Source: Mesotaenium endlicherianum
Taxonomy: Eukaryota > Streptophyta > Zygnematophyceae > Zygnematales > Mesotaeniaceae
DNA: 64,000 nt
Direction: 5' to 3'
Assembly (NCBI GenBank): GCA_009602735.1
Contig: WELA01010671.1
Coordinates: 68,001-132,000, forward strand
Of the stretch, positions 21,675 to 32,570 are shown piece by piece. The notes beneath the pieces were generated by a model. It had not been told where the DNA came from. It saw only the letters and a program-made list of their open reading frames with translations, and did no database searches. A program made the translations under genes and the position numbers. Positions within the stretch are counted from its first letter, which is position 1, and each line of letters starts with the position of its first letter.

Positions 21675-24658
21675 CTCCTCCCCCCTTAAAAGAACTTAAC
21701 GTCCTCGTTACGAGTATGTCTTTTAAGTCTAAATCTGTCAATGCTAGTCTTGACTAGCGGAAAACATTGGTGATCGATTGGAATATGCATCATCACAATG
21801 ACGGAAAAGAGCGATTAGTTGGCCGCGTCTCTTTTGCGTTTGTTCCATGGTTTACGAAGAGCGCTTGGTAGCACACCTGCCTCGGCGCAGAGCTCTTGAG
21901 CTTGAGCCCATCGTAACCAATATCTTTGAACCAAGTCCTTACAATTAAGGAGGATTTCATCCTGAGGTTGATACATTCAACTCCAATTAGAATCGTAATC
22001 TAGCCATTTAATCAAAAGCTCCACTCTGGGAGGTTTATGACGGGTATAGCGATGTCCTAAGACTTCCTCTACATTCCAGGCTTTATCATCATCGTCGAGT
22101 TCCAATTTTGGTGCTTGTGGCTGTTAGCGGCCATCAGACCTAAACAATTTTAGTAAACTGGCATGGAACACAGGATGCGTTCGCCCCATGGATTTAGGCA
22201 AATCTAGTCGGTATGCAACAGGTCCAACCTTTGTGATAACAATAAAAGGGCTTACCCAGCGAGGCAGAAGCTTGCGCTTGCCTGGGTGCTTGAGTTGGAG
22301 GTTTTTAGTTTGCAAAAGTACTTCACTGCCAACTTGAAAACTTAACTCAGTCCTCTGCGTGTCAGCAAACGTTTTCTGCCGATCTCGAGTAGCGGCTAAA
22401 GCCAACTTTACATTTTTGTGCACCTCTTGAAGAGGATGGACAAATAGGCGTGCCCTTGGTACTCTCTCGGTTGACATCCCCATCTCACCTTGAACGACGT
22501 GTGTTAGGGGAGTGTGCGGATGTCGCCCATAATTAAGGAAAAATGGAGTTTTCCTGATAAGCATTATACACTGCGAACTCTGCAACTGAAAAGAGGGTAT
22601 CCCAGTTGTCTTGGCGAGGATTCACATAATGCCTAAGGAATTGTTGCAGAACGCGGTTCAAGCGCTCTGTCTGACCATCGGTCTGAGGATGGAAGCTAGT
22701 TGACATCTTAAGGTTCGTGTCAAAATGCGAGCAAACTTCCTGCCAGAAGTGGCTCATAAATCTACTGTCACGATCACTTATGATCTCTTTTGGCATGCCA
22801 TGCAACTTGAACACATGAATGACGAAGAGGCGCGCGATCTCGACGGCATCAAGCGATGGTTTAGTGGCCACAAAGTGCACCATCTTAGTGAAACGATCCA
22901 CGATCGTTAACACCCCATTGTGTCCTCTATCGGTGGTAGGCAATTCCACGACAAAGTCGAGGCTTATGCTTTCCCAAGGAGCACATGCAAGTTCCAATGG
23001 TTGCAACTTCCCAGCTGGCAACGTATTGCTCGGTTTATTCCTCTGACATGTTGCACAGTTGACGATGTACTCGGCATCATCAACCTTAAGGGACAGCCAA
23101 ATGTACCCTCGGCGCAAAGCGTGTGTGGTCTTAGTAATTCCATGGTGACCAGAGTAAGGAGAGTCATGGGCTTCTCGTAGTAGCTCATGTTATATTCGGC
23201 CTTCTGGGACAGCAATGCGCCCATTGTGCCACCAAAAATCGTCCTCAAACAAGTAGTCTGAGTGTTCTTTCCTTTTATCCATGTTGTCCATTTTTACGGC
23301 TACACCGCTCAAGTCAGTACGCTGGGGATCTAGGAAAAATGGATTTTTGAGATAGCCCTCATGAAATAGTTGATGCAGGTCAAGTACTCCCGAGGTTTGC
23401 ATGCTACCCAAATTGGGTTGGCCCACGTCACCAGGCCGTGCAACGCCAGTCGTCTGGGGGGGTACAGCAGAATCAAGGGTGGCCTCCCTTGAAACCTGAC
23501 CATTTTGTCCTTGCAAACTAGCAACAGTCCCCAACATCAAGTGGTGAACGGGAATTTGACTTAGAGGGTCCGCAACATTATTGCGACCAAGGTGATACGC
23601 CCAGTTAAAGTGGAATCGTTGCAAGAACTCGGACCATCTCGTCTGGCGCCTCGATAGCGTTGGCTGTATTTGAAAGAAGGTATTTGGACAATGATCCGTA
23701 ACCACTGTCAAACCCTTGCAGCCTTCCAAATAACATCGCCAAGTCTTTCAAGCGTATATGACTGCCCAGAGCTCCTGCTCTGTCGTGGAGTAATTTTGTT
23801 CGGCAGGTGTCAGCTTTCGACTCTCAAAACTGATGGGCTTGCCTGCCTGCAGCAGAATAGCCCCTATTACAACACCAGACGCATCGGCGACTACCTTGTA
23901 AGGCAAGTCGGGATAGGCTAATGAAAGAAGTGGCGCATTAGTGAGTGCATACTTAACGCGCTCAAACGCATGTTGCATATTCTCATTCCAAATGAACGGC
24001 TTATCTTTCCTTGTCAGAGCAATGAGTGGCGCGGCCATCACTGAATAACCTTGCATAAACTTACGAAAGTAGTTAGCAAACCCAAATAATGAACGTACAA
24101 GTATGTACATCTTTTGGGACAGGTTAGTCAGCGACGCACGCAATCTTGGCTGGGTCAGGGCGCACCCCTTTTGAACCCACTATATGTCCGAGGTACAACA
24201 GTTCATCCTTCAGGAAGGAATATTTATTGAGCTTAGCATACAGCTGTTGCTCACGAAGGATTTGCAACCCCAATTCAAGGTGCTTGTAATGCTCGTCCTT
24301 GTTCTTTGAATAGACCAGGATACTGTCGAGATAAACCTGGACAAATTTCCCTAAGTACGGTGGAAACAAATCGTTCATCGTGCTTTGAAATGTCGCGGCT
24401 GCATTGGTAAGTCCAAAACTTAGAACTTTGTATTGGAAATGCCCAATAGGCGTTCGAAACGCTGTCTTGGGTACATCCTCTGGTGTGATTCGTATCTGAT
24501 GATAGCCTTGGGCTAAATCAAGCGAGGAGAATACGCATGCTTCCTTCAGCGAATCAAACAAGTCTTCAATGCGAGGTAACGAATAGCGGTTCTTGACCGT
24601 TTTGTTGTTCAAAGCACGTTAATCAATGCACATTTTGAGCGTCCCATCTTTATTTTTC
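20755..24658 (-). mobile_element. Family B copy, 3' LTR and pol, 5' end missing
   Basis: 3' LTR at 20755-21674 (920 bp), then the polypurine tract (minus-strand TAAGGGGGGAGGAG, 21675-21688), then pol remnants running right to about 24650: chromodomain and GPY/F-like part (21980-22500), integrase core (22533-22950; [25 protein letters not shown]), zinc domain, RNase H (23200-23960) and RT (24124-24612; SLDLAQGYHQIRI, VQVYLDSILVYSK). At about 24658 it meets a plus-strand B copy. The flank left of the LTR is GTTAA. It is broken, with roughly ten breaks. Confidence 0.88.
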
Positions 24659-24884
24659 CCTAGGTGGTGACACGAAGCACTCCAGTGCCTCACGTCGTGC
24701 AGATAAAAATACCCGCAGAGTCATTGTGAGTGCAACTCTCACGAGCACACATTCTACGTTTGTTTTCATTTTTGCTTTCTCGAGGATTTGTCAAATTGCA
24801 CAAATACATAGATTTTCTTTCCACTTCATTTGAATATTCCTTGAATACCGAGGAAAGATCCTCTCAAAAAGTAGAAACGTTACA

Positions 24885-24900
24885 TTGGTATCGGAGCCGA
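24885..24900 (+). promoter_or_regulatory. Family B primer-binding site
   Basis: TTGGTATCGGAGCCGA follows the LTR end directly. The TGGTATCGGAGC core is complementary to the 3' end expected of an initiator-Met tRNA, the usual primer for streptophyte Ty3/gypsy elements. Confidence 0.85.
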
Positions 24901-25688
24901 TCTCGGTCTCTCTAAGGAAAATTTTTGTACGTTTCAGTCCCTGAAGTAAAATCTGTTGGATTTTCTGCCGGATTTTGTCGTCAAATCTAACCGATTTTCT
25001 TGATTCTGTACAGATTTGTTTTCGATTCGCCATGGCTTGCGGACGTCGGATCAAAATCATCTACCTCGACGTCGATTCACCCCGCCGGCCTCGCGTGTCG
25101 CCTCGGCGCCGACTCGGCCGTCGCCGACTTACTCGTCAATGGCTCCGCACGGCTTGCAGCGGTCGTCGCCCGTCGATCTTCGCTCCTAAGAAATCCTTTC
25201 GGCAGAGCGATCATCTCCCACACCTCCCACCCCTTCCGAGCCTCGGAACAACCAACCCGAACCTGCCCGCTCTCGCTCTCCATGTGGCGGGACACCGTCA
25301 CCTTGTGCGTTTTGTGAACGACCTGATGTCATCGACTCCTTGCCGTTTTCTGAAAATGAGCACTATTATCACATGTGGAATGATTATGGGCTCTGGATGG
25401 AATTGCGGGATCAACCTACCCTAGAGGACTATCAAAGTGTGTATAGTCCTTGTTTCCGCAATCGCTTGGGTTTTGTTTGTCCTCCCATGCCCGTTTGTGG
25501 ATACACGACATATCGTGGGTATGTTGATTATATGTGGTCTAACCACCGTGTTAGTCTTTCCGAGCATCTCTTTGACAGGGATTTGCACCGCGATCGGCTA
25601 GGCGACCATTATTGAGGTCAGTGCATCAATGTGAGGGTCGATTATATTTGCTGTCCTTATTTGTAAGAAAATAGCTATTAGTTAGCTA
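24901..25688 (+). mobile_element. Family B leader and gag-position region
   Basis: This is where gag is expected. The stretch 25020-25320 is Arg/Pro/Ser-rich in all frames. 25340-25615 holds a 91-codon open stretch rich in Tyr and Trp (YYHMWNDYGLWMELRD, then RNRLGFVCPPMPVCGY). I see no CCHC knuckle and cannot match it to a gag domain. It is part of a broken element. Confidence 0.45.
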
Positions 25689-26288
25689 TTGGCAACACGA
25701 CTCAGTGAGCAGGAAATTCTAGGTGTTTTTGCGCATGCACCAAAGGTTCTTGTTCACTTGGGCATACCTAATATAAATATACTTCGAAACGAATATATTT
25801 GTATGCAAATGTTGAGCTTTGTTGAGTTCTTGGAACTCAAGTGCATCCATGATACCATGTTCTTGCACTTTCAGCCGCATGATTTTAACCTTGCCAAGTG
25901 TTACGCACACTTATCTCGCTTACAAAAAATGCACCAGTGTCGTGCACCAATTTATACTGCCGCATTTACACATCAACGCGCGCATTCTCACCCGATAACT
26001 CAATTTCCCGTGCGGATAGCAATGCAAAATGGGATTTTGGTAAAGGACCTCCATATTTCCCACATTCCTCTCAAGGCGAGGACATTGCTAGTGATGCATA
26101 ATGCTTCTTTGGAGTTAAGTATAACATTTGAAACGAAATTCTCAGGCAAATCACGCTTTACAGTCATTGATTCAGGCGCATCAGTGAGCTTCATTAGTGC
26201 TCGTTTTGCACAAGGGATGAAGTTGCTTCCAATACTCAAGGACGAGATCCTTTGCCTCGGCGATGGCTCGTTAGCTTGTATTTTTTGA
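25689..26288 (+). pseudogene. Family B protease remnant
   Basis: The open stretch ends with a retropepsin-type active site, FTVIDSGASVSFIS (around 26160), and a second half LCLGDGSLA. The part before it (residues 1-130) is a linker I do not recognise. In the family this protease would cut the gag-pol product. The element is broken. Confidence 0.7.
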
Positions 26289-26309
26289 AGGATTAAATTA
26301 CCGCTCAGC

Positions 26310-27539
26310 GTGCAGTCCTTTCATGGGCATGTACAGTTCTACGTCACTAAATTGCCACATGAAATCGACGCAGTTTTGGGAAACAATTGGCCTACGCAAA
26401 CAACTGCATTGCTTGACTTCAATCAAAAGACATGCATTGTACGCAAAGGGACCAGGAAGATCACTCTTCAGTCCCTTAAGCCCGATATGGCCTTGGAAAG
26501 TCCTTTGAAGACTCTTCTATTGTCCATAAAGCAAGCTCGACGTTTGGCAAAACAAAGTCAAAATGTTTTCTATGGATTACTAAGACCCGATTCCCCAGCA
26601 ACTTCCACTACACTTTTTTCGGAAGAGCCGATGTTAGACGTTACTGGTCATGAGGACACACTCAGAGCTGAACTTTTTGCTCTTTTGCAAAAGTACAAGT
26701 TAGTGTTTCCAAGTGAAATACCAGCCGGGCTTCCGCCTGATAGGGGTATTGGACATACAATCCTTCTCATTTCCGATTTTCAACCGACTTGGCGACCAAT
26801 TTATCGCCTAAGCTCGTTGGAGATGAATGAAATGAAGGACCAAATTAGTGACTTGCTAGAGAAAGGATGGATTGAGCCGAGCTCTTCTCCATTTGGGGCG
26901 CCCATCCTATTTGTTCAAAAGAAAGATGGGACGCTTAGAATGTGCATTGATTATTGTGCGTTGAACAACATAACGGTCAAAAACCGCTATTCGTTGCCTC
27001 GCATTGATAATTTGTTTGATCCGTTGCGGGGGGCATGCGTGTTCTCCTCGCTTGATTTCGCCCAAGGCTATCATCAAATTCGAATCACACCAGAGGATGT
27101 CCCCAAAACAGCGTTTCGTACGCGTATTGGGCACTTCCAATACAAAGTCCTAGGTTTTGGACTTACCAATGCACCAGCGACATTCCAAAGTAAAATGAAC
27201 GATCTGTTTAGACCTTACTTGGGGAAATTTGTCCAGGTTTACCTCCACAATATCCTCGTCTATTCAAAGAACAGGGACGAGCATCACAAGCACCTCGAGT
27301 TGGTGTTGCAAACCCTTCGTGAGCAACAGCTGTATGCTAAGCTAAAGAAATGTTCCTTCCTAAAGGATGAACTTTTGCACCTCGGACACATAGTGAATTT
27401 GAGAGGGGTGCGCCCTGACCCAGCCAAGATAGCGTGCGTCGCTAACTTGCCTGTCTTGGAAGATGTACATACTGTACGTTCATTCCTTGGGTTGCTAACT
27501 ACTTTCGTAAGTTTACGCAAGGTCATTTATTTGGGATGA
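26310..27539 (+). pseudogene. Family B reverse transcriptase remnant
   Basis: A linker (26310-26770) leads into [83 protein letters not shown], and the catalytic-loop region around 27240. RT copies the element RNA to DNA in the particle. It is a fossil copy. Confidence 0.82.
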
Positions 27540-28800
27540 GAATATTTGGCCGTCCCTCAAGGTTGATGTTGTCGAGTACATCATCAACTGCGCAACATGT
27601 CAGAGGAATAAGCCGAGCAATACGTTGCCAGCTGGGAAGTTGCAACCATTGGAACTTGCATGTGCTCCTTGGGAAAGCATAAGCCTCGACTTTGCGTGGA
27701 ATTGCCTACCACCGATAGAGGACACAATGGGGTGTTAACGATCGTGGATCGTTTCACTAAGATGGTGCACTTTGTGGCCACTAAACCATCGCTTGATGCC
27801 GTCGAGACTGCGCGTCTCTTCATGGATCATGTGTTCAAGTTGCATGGCATGCCGAAAGAAATCATAAGTGATCGTGACAGTAGATTTACGAGCCACTTCT
27901 GGCAGGAAGTTTGCTCGAATTTTGGCACGAAGCTTAAGATGTCCACTAGCTTCCTCCCTCAGACCGATGGTCAGACAGAACGACTGAACCGCGTTCTGCA
28001 ACAGTTCCTTAGGCATTATGTGAATCCTCGCCAAGACAACTGGAACACCCTCCTTTCAGTTGCAGAGATTACAGTAAATAATGCTCATCAGGAAAGTGTT
28101 AAGGAAACGCCGTTTCTTCTTGATTAAGGGAGACATACGCACACTCCTCTCACGCGTACGGTTCTTGGTGAGGCGGGGATGTCAACCATGAGAGTGCCAA
28201 GTGCACGCCTATTTGTCCATCCTCTTCAAGAGGTGCACAAGAACACGAAGCTGGCTTTAGCCGCTGGTTGAGATCGACAAAAAACGTTTGCTGATACGCA
28301 CAGGACTGAGTTAAGTTTTCAAGTTGGCAATAAAGTACTTTTGCAAACTAAAAACCTTCAACTCAAGCTCCCAGGAAAGGGGCAAGCTTCTGCCTCGTTG
28401 GGTAGGCCCTTTTATCGTTATTGCAAAGGTTGGACCTGTTGCATACCGATTGTCTAAATCCATGGGGCGAACGCACCCTGTGTTCCATGTCAGTTTACGA
28501 AAGCTGGTTAGGTCTGATGGCCGCTATCAGCCGCAAGCACCAGAATTGGAACTTGTCGATGATGATAAGGCCTGGGATGTAGAGGAGGTCTTAGGACACC
28601 GCTACACTCGTTATAAGCCTCCACGCGTGGAATTTTTGATCAAATTGCTTGATTACGATTCCAGTTGAAACTCGTACGAACCTCAGGACAAAATCCTACT
28701 TAATTGCAAGGACCTGGTTCAACAGTACTGGTTACGATGGGCTTCTGCTCAGAAGCTCTGCGCCGAGACAAGTGTGCTACCAAGCGCTCTTTGAAACCCA
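27540..28800 (+). pseudogene. Family B integrase and chromodomain remnant
   Basis: It begins in the integrase zinc domain (CATCQRNKP, ~27590), then the DDE core ([42 protein letters not shown]), the GPY/F-like part (LPRWVGPFIVIAKVG, ~28400) and a chromodomain (WDVEEVLGHRYTR, ~28570). It matches the B copies at 4129-6300 and 21980-23100. It is broken, with several breaks. Confidence 0.82.
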
Positions 28801-28963
28801 TGGAACAAACGCAAAAGAGACGCGCGCTCTTTTCCATCACTATGATGATGCATAGTCCAATCGCTCACCAGTGTTTTCCGCTAGTCAAGGCTAGTATTGA
28901 CACATTGAGACTTCAAAGACATACGCTTAACGAGAACGTTAAGTTCTTTCAAGGGGAGAGGAG

Positions 28964-29933
28964 TGTAACAATCTGAGCTTTTTAGGCGTATTTGGGACGT
29001 TTTCCAAATCACCTAAAATACGTTATACTATATATCATACATTATTTGATAAACGATTGCGTCACATTGAATTATTTGCCACACGCGTGTGCCGATCAAT
29101 TTCCGGTTGATTGGCAAAACGACCGAGATACTATTGCAAAAAGCGTCGTAACATAATTTGACTACTTCGCAAAAGTACGACATAATTATTCATAAAGTTA
29201 CTTTTATTAATTATGAGATGATAACTTCATTAATCATATTTTGATTAAGTTATCCTGATTGTCATTATTTTGGATAATGCACAGTCACAGATTTTGGATT
29301 TACGACCAGTCGTTAATACGAACAAACAGTCGTAAAGGTCTATTGGATTTACAACCAGTCGTTAATACGAACAAACAGTCGTACAAGTCTAACGACACAT
29401 AATATGCAAAGCGACTTTGGATCCGAGCAGATTCAGACCCGCGACCCGTCGTTTGAAAAGTTCACACCTAATCGTTTGGCGAAGTAGTTTTTCTAACTAC
29501 CGATTCATGACGAAAAGCATGTGTTCGTGACTCCGCGAACAGTCGCGACTTTTCAGAAAGTTGCGAGAACGCGAAAACGCCCGTTTGGCGCGAAACGGTT
29601 TTTTCGGAACTCGTCGAAAAGTCTCCAAACGGCCAAACGGCGCGTTTCGAGTATTCAGCCGAAATGGGTCGTACCCCTTCGCCTGTTTTCGTTAACATGA
29701 ACCAATGCCCTAGGTGGTGACTTGAAGCACTCCAGTGCCTCACGGCGTGCAGGTATAAATACCTGCAAAGTCATTGTGAGTGCAACTCTCACAAGCACAC
29801 ATTTTACGTTAGTTTACATTTCGCTTTCTCGAGGATTTGTCAATTAGCACAAGTAAATAGATTTTTCTTCCACTTCATTTAAATAATCCTTAAATATTGA
29901 GGAAAGATCCTCTCGAGAAGCAGAAACGTTACA
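28964..29933 (+). repeat. Family B LTR (3' LTR), with TATA inside a palindrome
   Basis: A 970-bp LTR, the longest of the B LTRs, beginning TGTAACAATCTGAGC and ending AAACGTTACA. The polypurine tract TTCAAGGGGAGAGGAG lies just before it. GCAGGTATAAATACCTGC at 29749-29766 places a TATAAAT box inside a perfect dyad. A direct repeat around GATTTACGACCAGTCGTTAATACG occurs twice near 29300-29370. Confidence 0.9.
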
Positions 29934-30982
29934 AAGACTCCTTTTGAACTCAGTCTGGGTAGAGTCCCTAAGTCTCCTTCAGATGTGCTAGGGGAGTCTT
30001 TAACTCACCTTGAGGGCATTGACAACCCGGTGTCTCTCCAGTTAACTCAGGAGTTTGCTGACACTCAGTCAGAAGTCCAACACAATTCTCACAAAGCCCA
30101 AGATAATCAACAAAATACGCTTATCAACACTGTCGAGAACCGACATTTTCAAAGGGCGATTTGGTCAAACTGCATTCTCAACACCTGTACCTGCCTGGTG
30201 TGGTCAAGTAAAAGCTTGGTCCAATCTGGGTTGGTCCATATTCGGTGGTGCGCCGTGTCGGTCAAAATGCTTACAAACTGAACATGTCAGCGGAATACAA
30301 GGGTCACCCAGTCTTTAATGTCTCCTTCCTGGAACCATGCATCAAAGGTGACACATTGTTCACAGGTCGGTTACCTGTCCAACCGGGACCGGTCCCCGTT
30401 GTCAGGGATGGTGACCCTGAGGAATATGAGGTCGATGAGATTTTAACGCTCGCTCTGTTCGTTGATCATCTAAATATGTCATGAAATACCTGGTCAGATG
30501 GAAGGGGCATGATGCCTCTGGGGATACTTGGGAATTGAAGGACCATTTAACCAATGCCAATGGGGCGTTGAAACTGTTCCACCTTCGGGCGGCTGGGGCA
30601 CTTCCCTAGCTGTCATTTCAGTTGACATGGGACGGTGACCAGGAGGTCCTGTCTCTATTTAAGTTGGAGGGGAAATGTGCCAGTAAATGACAGGTAGTGT
30701 GCAAGAAAGGGACAGTTATTGACAGTGAAGTGTCAACATAGTGACAGATGTAACAGCCCGGCCCACATTAATAGTCGACGGAATAAGAAAAGGGACCAAC
30801 ACATCAACAAATCACTTAACTCACCCTGCACACACATTCATTCGCTTATTCACATCGCACTGCAACTCCGTTAACTCCTAGTAACCACCCTGTGAGGTAA
30901 ACAGGAACAAACTCACCATAATAATACAAAGTTACTTCTCTTTCTGCAACTCTTGTGACAAAGATCGAGATCCTACTAATTT
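29934..30982 (+). mobile_element. Family A remnant: integrase tail, chromodomain and spacer
   Basis: On the plus strand, 29934-30600 encodes the integrase C-terminal part and chromodomain ([32 protein letters not shown]). The spacer that follows carries TTTAAGTTGGAGGGG at 30658-30672, a copy of the polypurine tract, and repeated GACAGT/GTGACAG motifs. At 30897 a donor-like GTAAAC and at 30974-31005 a branch-point-like TACTAAT plus AG precede ORF3. It is broken, with several breaks. Confidence 0.82.
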
Positions 30983-31006
30983 GTGCCCTGGTGTAACATG
31001 TGTAGG

Positions 31007-31816
31007 ATGGCTCCCACCACACAAAAGGAAGACAGAAAGCGCAAGACAAAAGAAGCCAGGAGGACAACGGAGCAATACCAGAAAGAGTCGATGTCCCTCA
31101 CCAGAAGAGAACAAGAAAGGGTCCAAAGACAACAAGAGGCGGCAGAGGAAGCACAGAGGAAGAAGGAGCAAGAGGCGGAAAATCTCAGGAAAGTTGAGGA
31201 GGAGAGACAAAAGAAAGAACAAGAAGAAGCGACGGCAGTAGAGGAGGAGAGAAGGATAAAGACTAAAGATGAGAAGCAGAAGAGCTTGGCCACTTACAGG
31301 TATACTATGGTGGGTGGACAAACCTTTGATAACCTAAAGGAAGAATTACTGGCAGCCCAGGAGATCAACAAGGTGGAACCGAAAACAATGTTACAGAGAC
31401 AAGGAGCTGAAGCCTTGGACAAGTACATTGAGACACACACTGGTGTGGTCCTCTACGAAGATTATGTCAAAATGGTGGGGTATACAGCAGAGCAGGCACA
31501 GTTTCTTGCAGATGACTCGGAAGATAAGCCGGAACCAGTGCCTGGCATAGTGGGAAATCAGAGACTCATCAGGATGGCCAGCATGCAGTTCAGTAGCTTT
31601 AAGGATGCAGTATTCTACCTGACACTGCTGCCAGCCTACAATGAAGTTGAGAGGAGGAGCTGGGAGTACTTGGCCAAGGAAACAAGGCAGCAGATGTTCT
31701 CTACCCACTGGTTCCCTTGTAAGCTGAAAAGGCTGAGCATGGGCCACAGTACCATCAGCAGCCCACAGATTGGAGGTGGATGACTGTCACTAACAGGAAG
31801 CAGGAGTGTGATCGGG
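31007..31816 (+). pseudogene. ORF3 N-terminal half (subfamily 1)
   Basis: It starts with MAPTTQKEDRKRK directly after AG-G. Residues 1-100 form a Lys/Glu/Gln/Arg-rich helix region. Then come YRYTMVGGQTFDNLKEELLAAQE, YIETHTGVVLYEDYVKMVGYTAEQA and LTLLPAYNEVERRSWEYLA. It is cut at 31816 (flank TCGGG) by the LTR of the next element. Its counterpart C-terminal half is in inverted orientation at 18857-19930. Confidence 0.85.
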
Positions 31817-32536
31817 TGTAATGAATCAGTATATTAGTGGATATAATATTCATTTAAATATAATAGTTAATTAAGATCAGCCTGCTGAACTTTAGTTAAT
31901 AGTCAGTCTGCTGAACTTTACATAATTATCAGTTTAATGACTCAGTCGAAGGCAGCAGGCTGAAAGTCCATGTAAGTCAGCTGGCTGACACATTCTTTGA
32001 CAGCAAGCTGACTTCCGTACTCGGTAGCAGCGAACTGCCTTGATATGCATCTAAGTGCGATATGCTAGATGAATAGCCAGATGACATCCCTATGATGGAT
32101 GGCTATTCGGGATGAGGGGAGATGGCGGTGGATTTGGTTAACCGAGGTCCTACCAACGTGGTTAACTCCCGGGTAGGCGGTGCCATCGCACTGACCGTTG
32201 AACAGTAAACTCATTCCATGTACATATGCTAGGCATTGCTCTCGAGTTCGGCATTCGGAAACGAGGCCAACTCTCTTGTACAGCTTACTGAGAGAGATCT
32301 GAATCCAAGGCGAGAAGCCATTGATACGCACTGTCTTCTAACCTTGCTTATGTATGAGTTTACTGATTTGCATCATTGATGCTAGTTTACTCGCATTTGA
32401 CTTACGAGTATTATTCCCTGCTAGTGTATTGTCCTTTGCCGTTTAACTAGTTAACGGAAATACCATAAAGATTACTTGCTGATATAAAGATCTTTATTAA
32501 TTGTTAATCGCCTATTTGGTAAGTCGATTCATTTCA
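31817..32536 (+). repeat. Family A LTR (5' LTR), mosaic
   Basis: A 720-bp LTR, TGTAATGAATC...GATTCATTTCA. 31870-32015 holds a run of CAGC/GCTG dyads (for example TCAGCCTGCTGAAC). TATAAAG at 32483-32489 lies in the palindrome ATAAAGATCTTTAT, and GGTAAGT at 32518-32524 resembles a splice donor. The left half resembles the lone LTR at 19931-20651, while the right half matches the LTR at 59301-60020. Confidence 0.92.
32483..32497 (+). promoter_or_regulatory. TATA-like box in a 14-bp palindrome (family A LTR)
   Basis: TATAAAG within ATAAAGATCTTTAT, about 50 bases before the LTR end and conserved in most family A LTRs here. If it is the promoter, the transcript start would be close to the LTR end and R/U5 would be very short. 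This is inferred from position only. Confidence 0.5.
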
Positions 32537-32537
32537 G

Positions 32538-32549
32538 TGGTATCGGAGC
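32538..32549 (+). promoter_or_regulatory. Family A primer-binding site
   Basis: TGGTATCGGAGC starts one base after the LTR end and fits the 3' end of an initiator-Met tRNA. The same site is next to the LTRs at 514, 18079, 44620, 49408 and 59301. Confidence 0.88.
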
Positions 32550-32570
32550 AGTTATCACAGTCTTCTTTGT

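Larger units (their letters stand above)
24659..29933 (+). mobile_element. Family B copy on the plus strand with partial 5' LTR
   Basis: A remnant of the 5' LTR (24659-24884) ends in AACGTTACA, followed by primer site TTGGTATCGGAGCCGA (24885-24900), a leader/gag region (24901-25688), protease (25689-26288), RT (26310-27539), integrase (27540-28127), the GPY/F-like part and chromodomain (28324-28800), a polypurine tract (28950-28963) and the 3' LTR (28964-29933). The right flank is AAGAC, inside family A integrase. It is an older, broken copy with about ten or more breaks. Confidence 0.88.

Noticed and set aside
32065-32331. An 88-codon frame antisense to the element in most family A LTRs (also 719-985, 10282-10548, 20137-20403, 40139-40405, 49652-49918, 59549-59815)
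   Set aside because: It begins with GTG rather than ATG, has no recognisable domain, and its conservation is explained by recent LTR copying. It is disrupted in the LTRs at 18079 and 44620.
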